The notes beneath the pieces were generated by a model, which did not search any database, was not told where the DNA came from, and was given only the letters and a program-made list of their open reading frames with translations. A stretch of 64,000 nucleotides of DNA, taken from assembly GCF_020880815.1 (NCBI RefSeq), contig NZ_JAJITD010000020.1:78224-142223 (forward strand). The letters are read 5' to 3'. The position numbers and the translations under genes are program-made. Below are positions 28,639-38,249 of the stretch, piece by piece; position 1 is the stretch's first letter; the number at the start of each line of letters is the position of its first letter. This stretch comes from Paraburkholderia sejongensis (lineage in GTDB: Bacteria; Pseudomonadota; Gammaproteobacteria; Burkholderiales; Burkholderiaceae).

Positions 28639-31574
28639 CCGTCCCACGCTCCACCCTGCGCCTCCAGTTCCATCGAGGCTTCACGTTCGACGACGCCGCG
28701 CGACGCGTCGAGTACTTCGCCGCGCTCGGTATCAGCCATCTGTACGCATCGCCTGTCACGACCGCCGAGCCCGGTTCGCAGCACGGCTACGACACCGTCG
28801 ACTACACCCAGGTCAGCGCCGAATGCGGCGGCGAGGCGGGGCTGCAACGCCTCGTCGAAAAACTGCGCGCGCACGGCATGGGACTGATCGTCGATATCGT
28901 GCCGAACCATATGGGCGTCGGCGGTTCGAGCAACGCGTGGTGGCTCGACATTCTCGAGTGGGGGCGGCACAGCCCGTACGCGCGCCACTTCGACGTCGAC
29001 TGGCACTCGCCCGATCCGGCGTTGCGCGGCAAGGTGCTGTTGCCGACGCTCGGCGCGCAGTACGGCGACGAACTCGCGGCGGGCCGCATCGCGCTGCGTT
29101 TCGCGGCCGACAGCGGGCGCTTTCTGATCGGCTACGGGCCGCACGTGTTTCCGGTCTGCCCGGTCGATTACCCGGCGATCCTGCAAAGCGCGGACCGCGC
29201 CGATCTGAGCGCGCTCGCCGCGCGCTTCCAGGGGCTGACGACCCAGCCCGCCGATCAACCGCGCGCCGCCGAGGCGCGCGATGCGCTGCGCGAGTTCGTC
29301 GCGCGCGAAGGCGAGTCGGCGCTCGAGTTCGTGCTGGAAACGTATGCGCCCGAGGATCCGGTCACGCGCGACCGCCTGCATCGGCTGCTCGAGAAGCAGC
29401 ACTTCCGGCTCGCATGGTGGCGCACCGCATCGGACGAAGTGAACTGGCGGCGCTTCTTCGACATCTCGACGCTCGCCGCCGTGCGGGTCGAGCGGCCCGA
29501 GGTTTTCGAGGCCGTGCACGCGCTGATCTTCCGGCTGTATCGCGACGGACTCGTCGACGGCTTGCGCATCGATCACATCGACGGCCTCGCCGAGCCGCGC
29601 GAATACACGCAGCGTTTGCGGCAGCGGCTCACCGAGCTGCGCGAGACCACGCCCTATGTCGTCGTCGAAAAGATTCTCGGCCGCGGCGAGGCGTTGCGCG
29701 ACGACTGGCCCGTCGACGGCACGACCGGCTACGACTTCATGAACGACGTCGGCGCGCTGCTGCACGATCCGGCCGGCGCGGAGCCGCTCGCGCGCACGTG
29801 GAGCGAGCTGACCGGCCGCAGCCCGCGGTTCGCCGACGAGGCGCTCGACGCGCGGCGCAAGATCCTCGCCGAGAATCTGACCGCGGAACTCGATCGCGCC
29901 GCGCGTGCGCTGCACCGGATCGCGCGCGATTCGTTGACGACGCGCGATTTCACCTACCCGACGCTGCGTCGCGTGCTGACCGAGCTGGTCGTGCATTTTC
30001 CGGTGTACCGGATGTACCCGCAGAGCGCGGTGCGCAGCGCGGCCGATAACGTCTACTTCGACGTCGCGCTGGCCGGCGCGCGCGCGACGCTGCCGCGCTC
30101 CGATCATGCGGCGCTGGAGCGCGTGAACGCGTGGCTCGGCGGCAGCGCGGAAGAGCCGCCGCCTGCGCGCACGGGCGCGCCCGCCGGCGCCGGTTCCAGC
30201 GGCGCGACCGGCGCCGCGCAAGCACAGCCGCAAGGACCGAACGCCGGACCGCCGTCGCATGTGAACTCGGCGCGGCGCAATGCGCAGGCGCTGTTCTCGC
30301 AACTGAGCGCGCCGCTCGCCGCGAAGGCGATCGAGGACACCGCGTGTTATCGCTATGGCCGGCTGCTGTCGCGCAACGAAGTCGGCGCGGACCCGGGCGA
30401 GTTCGCGCTGTCCGTCGAGCAGTTTCATGCCGGCAATCAGGAGCGCGCGCAGCGCTTTCCGCACGCGCTGCTGGCGACTGCCACGCACGATCACAAGCGC
30501 GGCGAAGACGTGCGCGCGCGGCTCGCGGTGCTCAGCGAAATCGCCGACGAATGGAGCGCGACGCTGCGCGCGTGGTCTACGTTGAATGCGCCGCAACGGC
30601 GCGCGCTCGACGGCACGCCGGTCAACAGCGTCAGTCAGGACAAGAGCGATGCGTGGGCGCCCGGCCCCGCGGCCGAGGCGATGCTGTATCAGACGCTGGT
30701 CGGCTGCTGGCCGCCACAATTGCGCCCCGACGACGATGCCGGTGTGAAGGAGCTGGCCGAGCGCGTCGCCCAATGGCAGTTGAAGGCGCTGCGCGAAGCA
30801 AAGCTGCATACGAGCTGGCTCGCACCCGATGAAGCGTACGAGGCCGGCTGCCGCGAGTTTCTGTTCGACATCCTGGCGCCGCAGCGGCGCGACGGGTTCC
30901 TGAAGGAGCTGGCGGCGTTCGTCGAACGCATCGGCCGGGCGGGCGCGCTCAACAGTTTGCAGCAGACGGTGTTGCGGCTTACCTCGCCAGGGATTCCTGA
31001 TCTTTATCAGGGCACGGAGTTGTGGGACTTCAGCCTCGTCGATCCGGACAACCGGCGGCCGGTCGATTTCGCGCAACGGGAAGCATGGCTTGCGCCGACG
31101 CAAACGCCGCCGTCGGAGTTTCTGGCCGACTGGCGCGACGGACGCGTGAAGCTCGCGATGATTCAACGCGTGCTTGCGTTGCGCACGCATCTGCCGGAGC
31201 TGCTGAGTCAGGGGGCGTATCTGCCGCTCGCGGTGCGGGGCAAGCATGCGGCGAGCGTGATTGCGTTCGCCCGGCGACATGGGAATGCGTGGGCGGTGGT
31301 GGTCGCGAGCCGGTTGGCGGCGCGGTTGTTGGGTGTGGATGAGGCGAGCGGCGATGCCGCGGCTCCCGGCACTCAAGCGGATTTGCCGCTAGTCGACCCC
31401 GCGCGCTGGGAAGACACCGCAGTCGAAATGCCGGCCGACCTGTCGGCGCGCGCGTTGTTCGACTGGCTCAGTCCAGCCGCGCCGAAAGTCGACGACGGCC
31501 TGCTGTATCTGCGCGACGCGCTCACCGTGATGCCGGTGGCGGTGCTGGTGGAGGATGGCGTGCCGAGGAGTTGA
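28635..31574 (+). CDS. treY: Malto-oligosyltrehalose synthase
   Basis: A 979-residue GH13 enzyme that converts the reducing-end alpha-1,4 bond of maltodextrins into alpha,alpha-1,1. The N-terminus STLRLQFHRGFTFDDA and QHGYDTVDYT are typical of TreY. Catalytic residues are Asp313 (GLRIDHIDGL) and Glu345 (VVVEKILG). Residues about 505-545 form a Pro/Ala/Gly-rich insertion just before SAPLAAKAIEDTACYRY. Family members are often 750-950 residues, so part of the extra length is this insertion. It is the last gene of the cluster. Confidence 0.95.
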   Translation: MTVPRSTLRLQFHRGFTFDDAARRVEYFAALGISHLYASPVTTAEPGSQHGYDTVDYTQVSAECGGEAGLQRLVEKLRAHGMGLIVDIVPNHMGVGGSSNAWWLDILEWGRHSPYARHFDVDWHSPDPALRGKVLLPTLGAQYGDELAAGRIALRFAADSGRFLIGYGPHVFPVCPVDYPAILQSADRADLSALAARFQGLTTQPADQPRAAEARDALREFVAREGESALEFVLETYAPEDPVTRDRLHRLLEKQHFRLAWWRTASDEVNWRRFFDISTLAAVRVERPEVFEAVHALIFRLYRDGLVDGLRIDHIDGLAEPREYTQRLRQRLTELRETTPYVVVEKILGRGEALRDDWPVDGTTGYDFMNDVGALLHDPAGAEPLARTWSELTGRSPRFADEALDARRKILAENLTAELDRAARALHRIARDSLTTRDFTYPTLRRVLTELVVHFPVYRMYPQSAVRSAADNVYFDVALAGARATLPRSDHAALERVNAWLGGSAEEPPPARTGAPAGAGSSGATGAAQAQPQGPNAGPPSHVNSARRNAQALFSQLSAPLAAKAIEDTACYRYGRLLSRNEVGADPGEFALSVEQFHAGNQERAQRFPHALLATATHDHKRGEDVRARLAVLSEIADEWSATLRAWSTLNAPQRRALDGTPVNSVSQDKSDAWAPGPAAEAMLYQTLVGCWPPQLRPDDDAGVKELAERVAQWQLKALREAKLHTSWLAPDEAYEAGCREFLFDILAPQRRDGFLKELAAFVERIGRAGALNSLQQTVLRLTSPGIPDLYQGTELWDFSLVDPDNRRPVDFAQREAWLAPTQTPPSEFLADWRDGRVKLAMIQRVLALRTHLPELLSQGAYLPLAVRGKHAASVIAFARRHGNAWAVVVASRLAARLLGVDEASGDAAAPGTQADLPLVDPARWEDTAVEMPADLSARALFDWLSPAAPKVDDGLLYLRDALTVMPVAVLVEDGVPRS

Positions 31575-31628
31575 CGCTGGGGCAGCGGCGGCGCGCGGTT
31601 CAGCGCCGCGCCGCCCGTCAACCGCCCA

Positions 31629-32993
31629 TCAACCGCCCTCGTCGTCGAACACCTTCGGGTACACGCGCACCAGCACGATGCGTGGCCCCTTCATTTTCTT
31701 GACCACGACGTCGAAATCTTCGAACTCGATCCGCTGCCCTTCGCTCGGCAGATCGTTGAGCGCCTGGATCACGAGGCCGCCGACCGATTCGGCCTGCCCT
31801 TCGTCGATATCGATCCCGAGCGCGCGTTCCAGCGACACCACCGGCAAGCTGCCCTTGCCCATCAGCGTGCCGTCGTCCATCCGGGTCCAGTCGGCGTCGC
31901 CCTGGCGGAATTCGTCGTGGATCTGGCCGACCAGCGCGCCGAGCAGATTGTCGAGCGTGAGGAAACCGATCGGCTTCTCGTTCTTGTGACCGACCAGCGC
32001 GAAATGCGGCGCGCCCTTGCGAAAGCGCCGGAACAGTTCGAGCGCCGGCATTTCCGGCTTCACGTACTGCACCGGGCGCACGTAGCGCGACAGGTCGTCG
32101 AGCGTGCTGCCGGCGTGACGCGCGAGCAGCAAATCTTTCAGATGGATCATGCCGGCGACCCGCTCGCCCGATGCATCCTCGAACAGCGGATAGCGGCTGA
32201 AGCGATGCCGCGCGACCACCTGCATGTTGTCGCGCAGCGGCAGATCGCGGCGCAGTCCGACCATCTCGTACGACGGCCGCATCAGGTCCGACACCGTCAT
32301 GCGCGAGAAGTCGAGCGAGTGCGCGATCGTATTCCATTCGTCCTGGCTGTACGCACCGGCGGGCGAGCCGAGTTCGCTCACGACATTGGTGCGGCGGCCA
32401 CGCAGGATCAGCTTCAGTTCGTCGGTCGAGTAATGCGAGTCGTGGCCGTGATCGGCGTCGAGCCCGGCGGCCTTCAGCACCGTGTTGGCGCTCGTGTTGA
32501 GCACCCAGATGGCCGGATACATGGCCCAGTAGAACGCGTACAGCGGCATCGCGGCCCACAGCGAAATCTTCTCCGCCTCGCGGATCGCGAGCGACTTCGG
32601 CGCAAGTTCGCCGACCACGATATGCAGGAACGAGATGCACGAGAACGCGAAGAACAGCGAGATGCCGTGGATCAGCTGAGCCGATTCGACGCCGAGCAGA
32701 CCGAACAGCGGCGTCAGCAATTGCGCGAACGCCGGTTCGCCGATCCAGCCCAGGCCCAGCGAAGCGAGCGTGATGCCGAGCTGACACGCGGACAGGTAGG
32801 CGTCGAGCTGGCCGTGGACCTTCGCGAGCAGACGGCCGCGCATGCCGTGCTGGGTCGCGAGGCTGTGCACGCGAGTCTGCCGCAGTTTGACGAGCCCGAA
32901 TTCGGCGGCGACGAAAAAACCGTTGAGAGCAACGAGAAACAATGCACCGATAAGGGCGACAACCTGGATCAAAGCGACGGGCTCCGGCAACAA
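31629..32993 (-). CDS. Hemolysin-family membrane protein (CNNM/CBS/CorC domains)
   Basis: A 454-residue protein. Residues 1-190 are the CNNM membrane domain with several helices (ALFLVALNGFFVAAEFGLVK). Two CBS domains follow (LMRPSYEMVGLR, then GAPHFALVGHKNEKPIGFLT). The last 80 residues are the CorC/HlyC transporter-associated domain ending in MKGPRIVLVRVYP. Members are linked to magnesium or cobalt efflux, and the hemolysin name is historical. It is convergent with treY across a 54-bp spacer holding an imperfect GC-rich hairpin. Confidence 0.92.
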   Translation of the reverse strand: MLPEPVALIQVVALIGALFLVALNGFFVAAEFGLVKLRQTRVHSLATQHGMRGRLLAKVHGQLDAYLSACQLGITLASLGLGWIGEPAFAQLLTPLFGLLGVESAQLIHGISLFFAFSCISFLHIVVGELAPKSLAIREAEKISLWAAMPLYAFYWAMYPAIWVLNTSANTVLKAAGLDADHGHDSHYSTDELKLILRGRRTNVVSELGSPAGAYSQDEWNTIAHSLDFSRMTVSDLMRPSYEMVGLRRDLPLRDNMQVVARHRFSRYPLFEDASGERVAGMIHLKDLLLARHAGSTLDDLSRYVRPVQYVKPEMPALELFRRFRKGAPHFALVGHKNEKPIGFLTLDNLLGALVGQIHDEFRQGDADWTRMDDGTLMGKGSLPVVSLERALGIDIDEGQAESVGGLVIQALNDLPSEGQRIEFEDFDVVVKKMKGPRIVLVRVYPKVFDDEGG

Positions 32994-33074
32994 AAGTTGT
33001 CAGTATAGAGGCTGAAAGCTGACTGAAACGTTAATCGCGCTCAACCGCGTCGACGAGCCTTCGCACGACGACGC

Positions 33075-33890
33075 TCATCTCGGCGCGCTCGCGCTCAGCG
33101 GCACGCGCAGCGCGAGCGTGGCCGGCGAGCCGTCGCCGGCTTCACCCGCGTCGCTCTGTTCGAAGCCGCCGCCGTGCGCCTCGGTCACGCGCTTGCAGAG
33201 CGCGAATACCCATGCGATCCGCTTCGCCTCGCGCGGCTCGCCGGCCTGTTTGCGCGCGAACGCTTCGAGCAGATGCGGCAACGCCGGGTCGTTCAGCGTG
33301 GCCTCGTTCGGCGTGTAGGTGACGCTCGCGTGCCAGGTGCCCGGATCCGCACGCGTGCTGAGCACGACCTCGGCGCCCTGCGCGCTCGCTTCGACGGCGA
33401 ACGCCAACATCAGCCAGAGCGCGGCGGCCAGACGCTCGCGATCGCCGTTCAGCTGTTCGGTCGCGAGTTGCGAGTCGAGCCGCACTTCGACACCGCGCGC
33501 GCGGGCGAGACCGGCGCGCACTTCCTCGGCGGTTTCGACGAGCAGCGGATGCAGCGGGAACGGCTCATACACGAGCGCGAGCGCCTTGGTTTCGGCGCGC
33601 GTCGCATCGACGATCGTCTCGAGCAGCTTCACCTGCTGATCGACACCGCTGCGAATGCCGGCGATCGCGCGTTGCGAGTTGGGATCGTTCGCATCGAGCT
33701 TGCGTTCGAGCACGTAGGCCCAGCTATGGATCGCATTCAGCGGACCGCGCAGGTCGTGCGACACCAGCGACAACACGTGATCACGCATGAACAACGCAGT
33801 TTCGGCGCGCAGATGCGCGCTGCGTTCGGAGATGGCGAAGCCGGCAGTTGCCGGCTGTGCGCCCGCAGTGCCGGTTGGAGACGTTGTCAC
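33075..33890 (-). CDS. Histidine-kinase-like protein with degenerate ATPase domain
   Basis: A 271-residue soluble protein starting at a GTG with a GAGAGGG ribosome site. The HisKA dimerisation and phospho-acceptor region is intact: His45 in VSHDLRGPLNAIHSW. The following ATPase-like domain has lost its key boxes. Where the N-box Asn should be there is Phe164, the DxGxG box is replaced by TPNEATL (193-199), and the GxGL box by EAKRIAWVFALC (221-232). The fold signature CKRVTEAHGG remains. This pattern resembles phosphotransferases such as Spo0B or ChpT more than a working kinase. No response regulator is adjacent. Confidence 0.75.
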   Translation of the reverse strand: MTTSPTGTAGAQPATAGFAISERSAHLRAETALFMRDHVLSLVSHDLRGPLNAIHSWAYVLERKLDANDPNSQRAIAGIRSGVDQQVKLLETIVDATRAETKALALVYEPFPLHPLLVETAEEVRAGLARARGVEVRLDSQLATEQLNGDRERLAAALWLMLAFAVEASAQGAEVVLSTRADPGTWHASVTYTPNEATLNDPALPHLLEAFARKQAGEPREAKRIAWVFALCKRVTEAHGGGFEQSDAGEAGDGSPATLALRVPLSASAPR

Positions 33891-34085
33891 GATCGAGCCC
33901 TCTCAGGCAGTGCTGGATGATGGAAGGAAGCCTCATTATAGGCAACTGATCCGGCCCGACCAGCACGGCCGGACGATCAACGCCGCGCAATCCGCATGCC
34001 ACGGCGGAACCCGGCGATGCGATGTCGACACGCATACAAACACGCCTACAATGTCGGTTTTACGTTTTGACTAAAGGAGCGACGC

Positions 34086-34427
34086 ATGTCGACTGTGACG
34101 ACCGAATCCGGCCTGAAATATGAAGACCTCGTGGAAGGCACCGGCGCCGAGGCCGTGGCCGGCAAGACCGTGAGCGTGCACTACACGGGCTGGCTCACCG
34201 ACGGCCAGAAGTTCGATTCGAGCAAGGACCGCAACGACCCGTTCGCGTTCGTGCTCGGCGGCGGCATGGTGATCAAGGGCTGGGACGAAGGTGTGCAAGG
34301 TATGAAGGTCGGCGGCAAGCGCAAGCTGACGATCCCGCCGCAACTCGGCTACGGCGTGCGCGGCGCGGGCGGCGTGATTCCGCCGAATGCGACGCTCGTG
34401 TTCGAAGTCGAATTGCTCGAAGTCTGA
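34086..34427 (+). CDS. FKBP-type peptidyl-prolyl isomerase
   Basis: A 113-residue single-domain FKBP without a signal peptide, so cytoplasmic. The core motifs VSVHYTGWLTDGQKFDSS, VLGGGMVIKGWDEGV and LTIPPQLGYG are all present. It catalyses cis-trans isomerisation of proline bonds and assists folding. AAAGGAG lies at a good distance before the ATG. It stands alone upstream of an AraC gene. Confidence 0.95.
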   Translation: MSTVTTESGLKYEDLVEGTGAEAVAGKTVSVHYTGWLTDGQKFDSSKDRNDPFAFVLGGGMVIKGWDEGVQGMKVGGKRKLTIPPQLGYGVRGAGGVIPPNATLVFEVELLEV

Positions 34428-34470
34428 GTCTGCTCGTCTCGAGCTTCTTCGGTTTTACGCAGCTGCTTTC

Positions 34471-35250
34471 ATGAGCCACGCCGCCGTCACCGCCCCTAAC
34501 GTCTCGCTACGCTGCTACGGCGCGATTGAGGCGTCGGACGTGCACGACTTTCACCAGGTCGTGCTGGGGCTCGACGGCGCGATGGTGATGGCGGTGGACG
34601 GCGTCGCGCAACAGATCGACGCCGGCTCCGCGTGGCTGATTCCAGCCGGCGCGCGGCACGATTACGCGGGCGTCGGCACCAACCGGCAGCTGGTGCTCGA
34701 TTTGCCGGCCGCATCGCTGGCGGTGCCGGAGCGGCTGTTCGAGCGTGCCCGGGCCGTGAGCGTCGACGCATCGCTCGCGCAGCTCGTGCATCGGATCGCC
34801 GCTCATGCGACCGGCGACGAGCAACCCGCGGCCGGCGACAATCGCCGTTTCCACTGGGACGCCGCGGCCCGCCTCGGCGCCGCGCTGGTCGCCGATACGG
34901 GCGCGCTTGCCGGCACCCAGGCCGAGCGCGGCAGCCTCGATTTCGCGCGTATCGATCGCTGGCTGCGCGCGCATCTGTCCGAGCCGCTGCGGATCGCCGA
35001 CCTCGCCGCGCATTGCGGCTTCGGCATGCGGCGCTTTCACCAGTTATTCATCGATGCGTTCGGCGAAACGCCGCATCGCTATTTGCAGCGGCTGCGGCTC
35101 GATACGTCGGTCACGCTGCTCGCTAACCCGCGCCTGTCGTTGACCGAGATCGCGCTCGAGATCGGCTTCGGCGATCAGAGCGCTTACACGCACGCGTTCA
35201 CGCGGCGTTTTGGGCTCGCGCCCGGGCAGTGGCGCGCGTTGCGGCACTGA
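34471..35250 (+). CDS. AraC family transcriptional regulator
   Basis: A 259-residue protein with an N-terminal cupin-like sensing domain and a C-terminal AraC double helix-turn-helix: RIADLAAHCGFGMRRFHQLF and LSLTEIALEIGFGDQSAYTH, ending FTRRFGLAPGQWRAL. The start at 34471 was taken because it gives the full domain without the FKBP 3' region. The target genes are unknown. It is convergent with metZ with 18 bp between. Confidence 0.9.
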   Translation: MSHAAVTAPNVSLRCYGAIEASDVHDFHQVVLGLDGAMVMAVDGVAQQIDAGSAWLIPAGARHDYAGVGTNRQLVLDLPAASLAVPERLFERARAVSVDASLAQLVHRIAAHATGDEQPAAGDNRRFHWDAAARLGAALVADTGALAGTQAERGSLDFARIDRWLRAHLSEPLRIADLAAHCGFGMRRFHQLFIDAFGETPHRYLQRLRLDTSVTLLANPRLSLTEIALEIGFGDQSAYTHAFTRRFGLAPGQWRALRH

Positions 35251-35268
35251 GCGCGCTTGCCCGCCCGG

Positions 35269-36465
35269 TCAGCCTTGCAGACCGCGCTGCAAATCCGCGC
35301 GGATATCTCCAACGTGTTCCAGTCCCACCGCTAGCCGGATCAGGCCTTCGGTAATCCCCGCCGCCGCGCGCGCTTCCGGCGTGATACGGCCGTGCGTGGT
35401 GGTCGCCGGATGGGTGATCGTGGTGCGCGTGTCGCCGAGATTGCCGGTGATCGAGCAGATCTTCGTGCCGTCGATCACACGCCAGGCATTCGCGCGCATC
35501 TGCTCGGGCGTGTCGCCCTTCAGCTCGAACGACAGAATCGCGCCGCCCGACTTCTGCTGACGCATCGCCAGTGCATGCTGCGGATGCGATTCGAGCCCCG
35601 GATAGAACACCCGCCCGACGGCCGGATGCGCTTCGAGCCAACGGGCAATTTCCAGCGCATTGGCCGACTGCTTTTCGACCCGCAGCGATAGCGTTTCAAG
35701 TCCCTTCAGCAGCACCCACGCATTGAACGCGGACAGCGTCGGCCCCGCGCTGCGCACGAACGGGAACACCTGTTCGATGATGATTTTCTTCGAGCCGACC
35801 AGCGCGCCGCCGAGCACGCGGCCCTGACCGTCGAGGAACTTGGTCGCCGAATGCATGACGATGTCCGCGCCGAGCTTCAGCGGTTGCTGCAATGCCGGGC
35901 TGCAGAAACAGTTGTCGACTACGAACAGCGCATTCGCCGCCCTGGCGATCCCGCTTATCGCTTCGATGTCCGAAACCTCGGTCAGCGGGTTCGACGGCGT
36001 CTCCAGAAAAAACATCTTCGTCTCCGGACGCACCGCGCGTTGCCAGGCGTCCAGATCGGACGGATCGACGAACGTGGTGGTGATGCCGAAGCGGCTGAAG
36101 ATCTGCGAGAACATTCCGAGCGTCGAGCCGAACAGCGCCCGCGAACTGACCAGATGATCGCCCGCCTGCAACGTCGACATCACGACCGACATGATCGCGG
36201 CCATCCCCGATGCGGTCGCGATGCAGGCCTCGCCGCCTTCGAGCGCGGCCAGCCGGTCCTGGAACATCGCGACCGTCGGGTTCGAGAAGCGCGAGTAGGT
36301 GAAATAGTCTTCGGAGTTTTTGAAGCGCTCGGCAGCTTCGGCGGCGCTCGCGAACACGAAGCTCGAAGTCAGGAAAATCGCTTCGGAGTGCTCGTTGAAG
36401 TCGCTGCGCGCGGTGCCGGCGCGCACGGCCAGGGTGTCGAAGTCGAAGTTCGGGGAGTCGTCCAT
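35269..36465 (-). CDS. metZ: O-succinylhomoserine sulfhydrylase
   Basis: A 398-residue PLP enzyme of the Cys/Met metabolism family. The PLP lysine lies in HSATKFLDGQGRVLGG, and the cofactor-binding SGMAAIMSVVM and TYSRFSNPT motifs are clear. It makes homocysteine directly from O-succinylhomoserine and sulfide in methionine synthesis. I start at 36465 (MDDSPNF), because upstream in-frame residues run into the spacer. It follows purF but is separated from it by a strong terminator, so it has its own promoter. Confidence 0.95.
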   Translation of the reverse strand: MDDSPNFDFDTLAVRAGTARSDFNEHSEAIFLTSSFVFASAAEAAERFKNSEDYFTYSRFSNPTVAMFQDRLAALEGGEACIATASGMAAIMSVVMSTLQAGDHLVSSRALFGSTLGMFSQIFSRFGITTTFVDPSDLDAWQRAVRPETKMFFLETPSNPLTEVSDIEAISGIARAANALFVVDNCFCSPALQQPLKLGADIVMHSATKFLDGQGRVLGGALVGSKKIIIEQVFPFVRSAGPTLSAFNAWVLLKGLETLSLRVEKQSANALEIARWLEAHPAVGRVFYPGLESHPQHALAMRQQKSGGAILSFELKGDTPEQMRANAWRVIDGTKICSITGNLGDTRTTITHPATTTHGRITPEARAAAGITEGLIRLAVGLEHVGDIRADLQRGLQG

Positions 36466-36540
36466 GCTGGTCCTCGTTACCGCCAGGGTTCGGCTGCCGC
36501 ATGCAACGACGCGTGACGACGCGCTGCGCACGACAGATGC

Positions 36541-36576
36541 AAAAAAGCCCGCTTCTGCGTCGGCAGAAGCGGGCTT
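36541..36576 (-). terminator. Intrinsic terminator of purF
   Basis: AAGCCCGCTTCTGC (36545-36558) pairs perfectly with GCAGAAGCGGGCTT (36563-36576) around a GTCG loop. On the minus strand the stem is followed by a run of U, which fits termination after purF and before metZ. Confidence 0.9.
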
Positions 36577-36613
36577 CGGGTGTGCAGAGCTTACGCTCGC
36601 GTCGAGCTACGTG

Positions 36614-38161
36614 TCAGCCCACCGACAGTTGCAGATGCAGCTGCGAGCGGGCCGGGCCGCCGTCGAGCGCTTCACTCGCGGCGTCGCGGTCCGACTGCGA
36701 CGACGGCGCCAGACGCGCGCTTTCGATACGGTCGAGGTACTCGGTCGTGATATCGCCGGTCACGTAGTTGCCGTCGAAGCACGACGCCTCGAACTCCTTG
36801 AGCGCCGGGTTGATGTCGCGAACCGCCTGCTTCAGCGCATCGACGTCCTGGTACACGAGGTGATCCGCGCCGATCATGCGCGCGACTTCGTCGTCCGAAC
36901 GGCCGTGCGCAACCAGTTCGCCGCGCGTCGGCATATCGATACCGTAGACGTTCGGGAATTTCACCGGCGGCGCCGCCGACGCGAAAATCACCTTGTTTGC
37001 GCCCGCATCGCGCGCCATCTGCACGATTTCGTGCGAGGTGGTGCCGCGCACGATCGAGTCGTCGACGATCAGCACGTTCTTGCCCTTGAACTCGATGTTC
37101 ATCGCGTTCAGCTTCTGGCGCACCGACTTCTTGCGCACCGCCTGGCCCGGCATGATGAAGGTGCGGCCCACGTAGCGGTTCTTGAAGAAGCCCTCGCGAT
37201 ACTCGACGCCGAGCTTCTTCGCGACCTGCATCGCGGCCGGGCGCGACGAATCGGGAATCGGCATCACGACGTCGATCGCGACGTCCGGCAGTTCGCGGCG
37301 GACTTTCTCGGCGAGGTAGTCGCCCATGCGCAGACGCACGTTGTAGACCGGCACGCCGTCGAGCACCGAGTCCGGACGCGCCAGATACACGAGTTCGAAA
37401 ATGCACGGGTTCAGGCTCGGCGCACTCGCGCACTGCTGCGAATGCAACTGGCCTTCCGCGTCGATAAAGATGGCTTCGCCCGGCAGCACGTCGCGCACGA
37501 ATTCAAACCCGATACCTTCGATCGCCACCGATTCCGACGCCACCATCCACTCGACGCCGTCAGCCGTTTCCTGCTTGCCGAGGCACAGCGGGCGGATGCC
37601 GAACGGGTCGCGCACCGCGAGCATCCCGTAGCCGGCGATCAGCGCGACGATCGCGTACGAGCCGCGCACCCGCCGATGCACGCCCGACACCGCCTTGAAC
37701 AGCGCCGCCGGGTCGAGTTGCAGGCCCGAGCTCGCCAGCTGCAGTTCGTGCGCGAACACGTTGAGCAGCACTTCGGTGTCGGAGTTGGTGTTCACATGAC
37801 GACGATCGATGCGGAACATCTCGTCTTTCAGCTGCTGCCAGTTGGTCAGATTGCCGTTGTGCGCGAGGATGATGCCGAACGGCGCGTTCACGTAGAACGG
37901 CTGGGCTTCTTCTTCACTCGACGCCGAACCGGCGGTCGGGTAACGCACCTGGCCGATGCCGCTGGTGCCCGGCAGGCTGCGCATGTTGCGCGTGCGGAAC
38001 ACGTCGCGCACCATGCCGTTGGCCTTGTGCATGTGGAAATTGCTGCCGTTCGCGGTCGCGATGCCGGCGGCGTCCTGACCGCGGTGCTGCAGCAGCAGCA
38101 GGCTGTCATAGATCAGCTGGTTGACCGGAGAGTGGGAAACTACGCCTACGATGCCGCACAT
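36614..38161 (-). CDS. purF: Amidophosphoribosyltransferase
   Basis: A 515-residue enzyme for the first committed step of purine synthesis, phosphoribosylamine from PRPP and glutamine. MCGIVGVVSHSP supplies the N-terminal catalytic Cys of the class II glutaminase domain, and LLLQHRGQDAAGI follows. The C-terminal phosphoribosyltransferase domain has the PRPP loop VLIVDDSIVRGTTS. It lies 88 bp after cvpA, the classical purF partner gene. Confidence 0.97.
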   Translation of the reverse strand: MCGIVGVVSHSPVNQLIYDSLLLLQHRGQDAAGIATANGSNFHMHKANGMVRDVFRTRNMRSLPGTSGIGQVRYPTAGSASSEEEAQPFYVNAPFGIILAHNGNLTNWQQLKDEMFRIDRRHVNTNSDTEVLLNVFAHELQLASSGLQLDPAALFKAVSGVHRRVRGSYAIVALIAGYGMLAVRDPFGIRPLCLGKQETADGVEWMVASESVAIEGIGFEFVRDVLPGEAIFIDAEGQLHSQQCASAPSLNPCIFELVYLARPDSVLDGVPVYNVRLRMGDYLAEKVRRELPDVAIDVVMPIPDSSRPAAMQVAKKLGVEYREGFFKNRYVGRTFIMPGQAVRKKSVRQKLNAMNIEFKGKNVLIVDDSIVRGTTSHEIVQMARDAGANKVIFASAAPPVKFPNVYGIDMPTRGELVAHGRSDDEVARMIGADHLVYQDVDALKQAVRDINPALKEFEASCFDGNYVTGDITTEYLDRIESARLAPSSQSDRDAASEALDGGPARSQLHLQLSVG

Positions 38162-38249
38162 GGCATGTCCTTCAAAGGTACGAAATACGTGATGGCAACC
38201 GCTGCCTGGACCGCGTCCGCGCTATGAGGCGACGGCACGCGTTACGACG

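Noticed and set aside
28287..31376. 1029-codon open frame antisense to treY and the malQ end
   Set aside because: Arg/Ala/Gln-rich composition typical of shadow frames; both sense genes are unambiguous.
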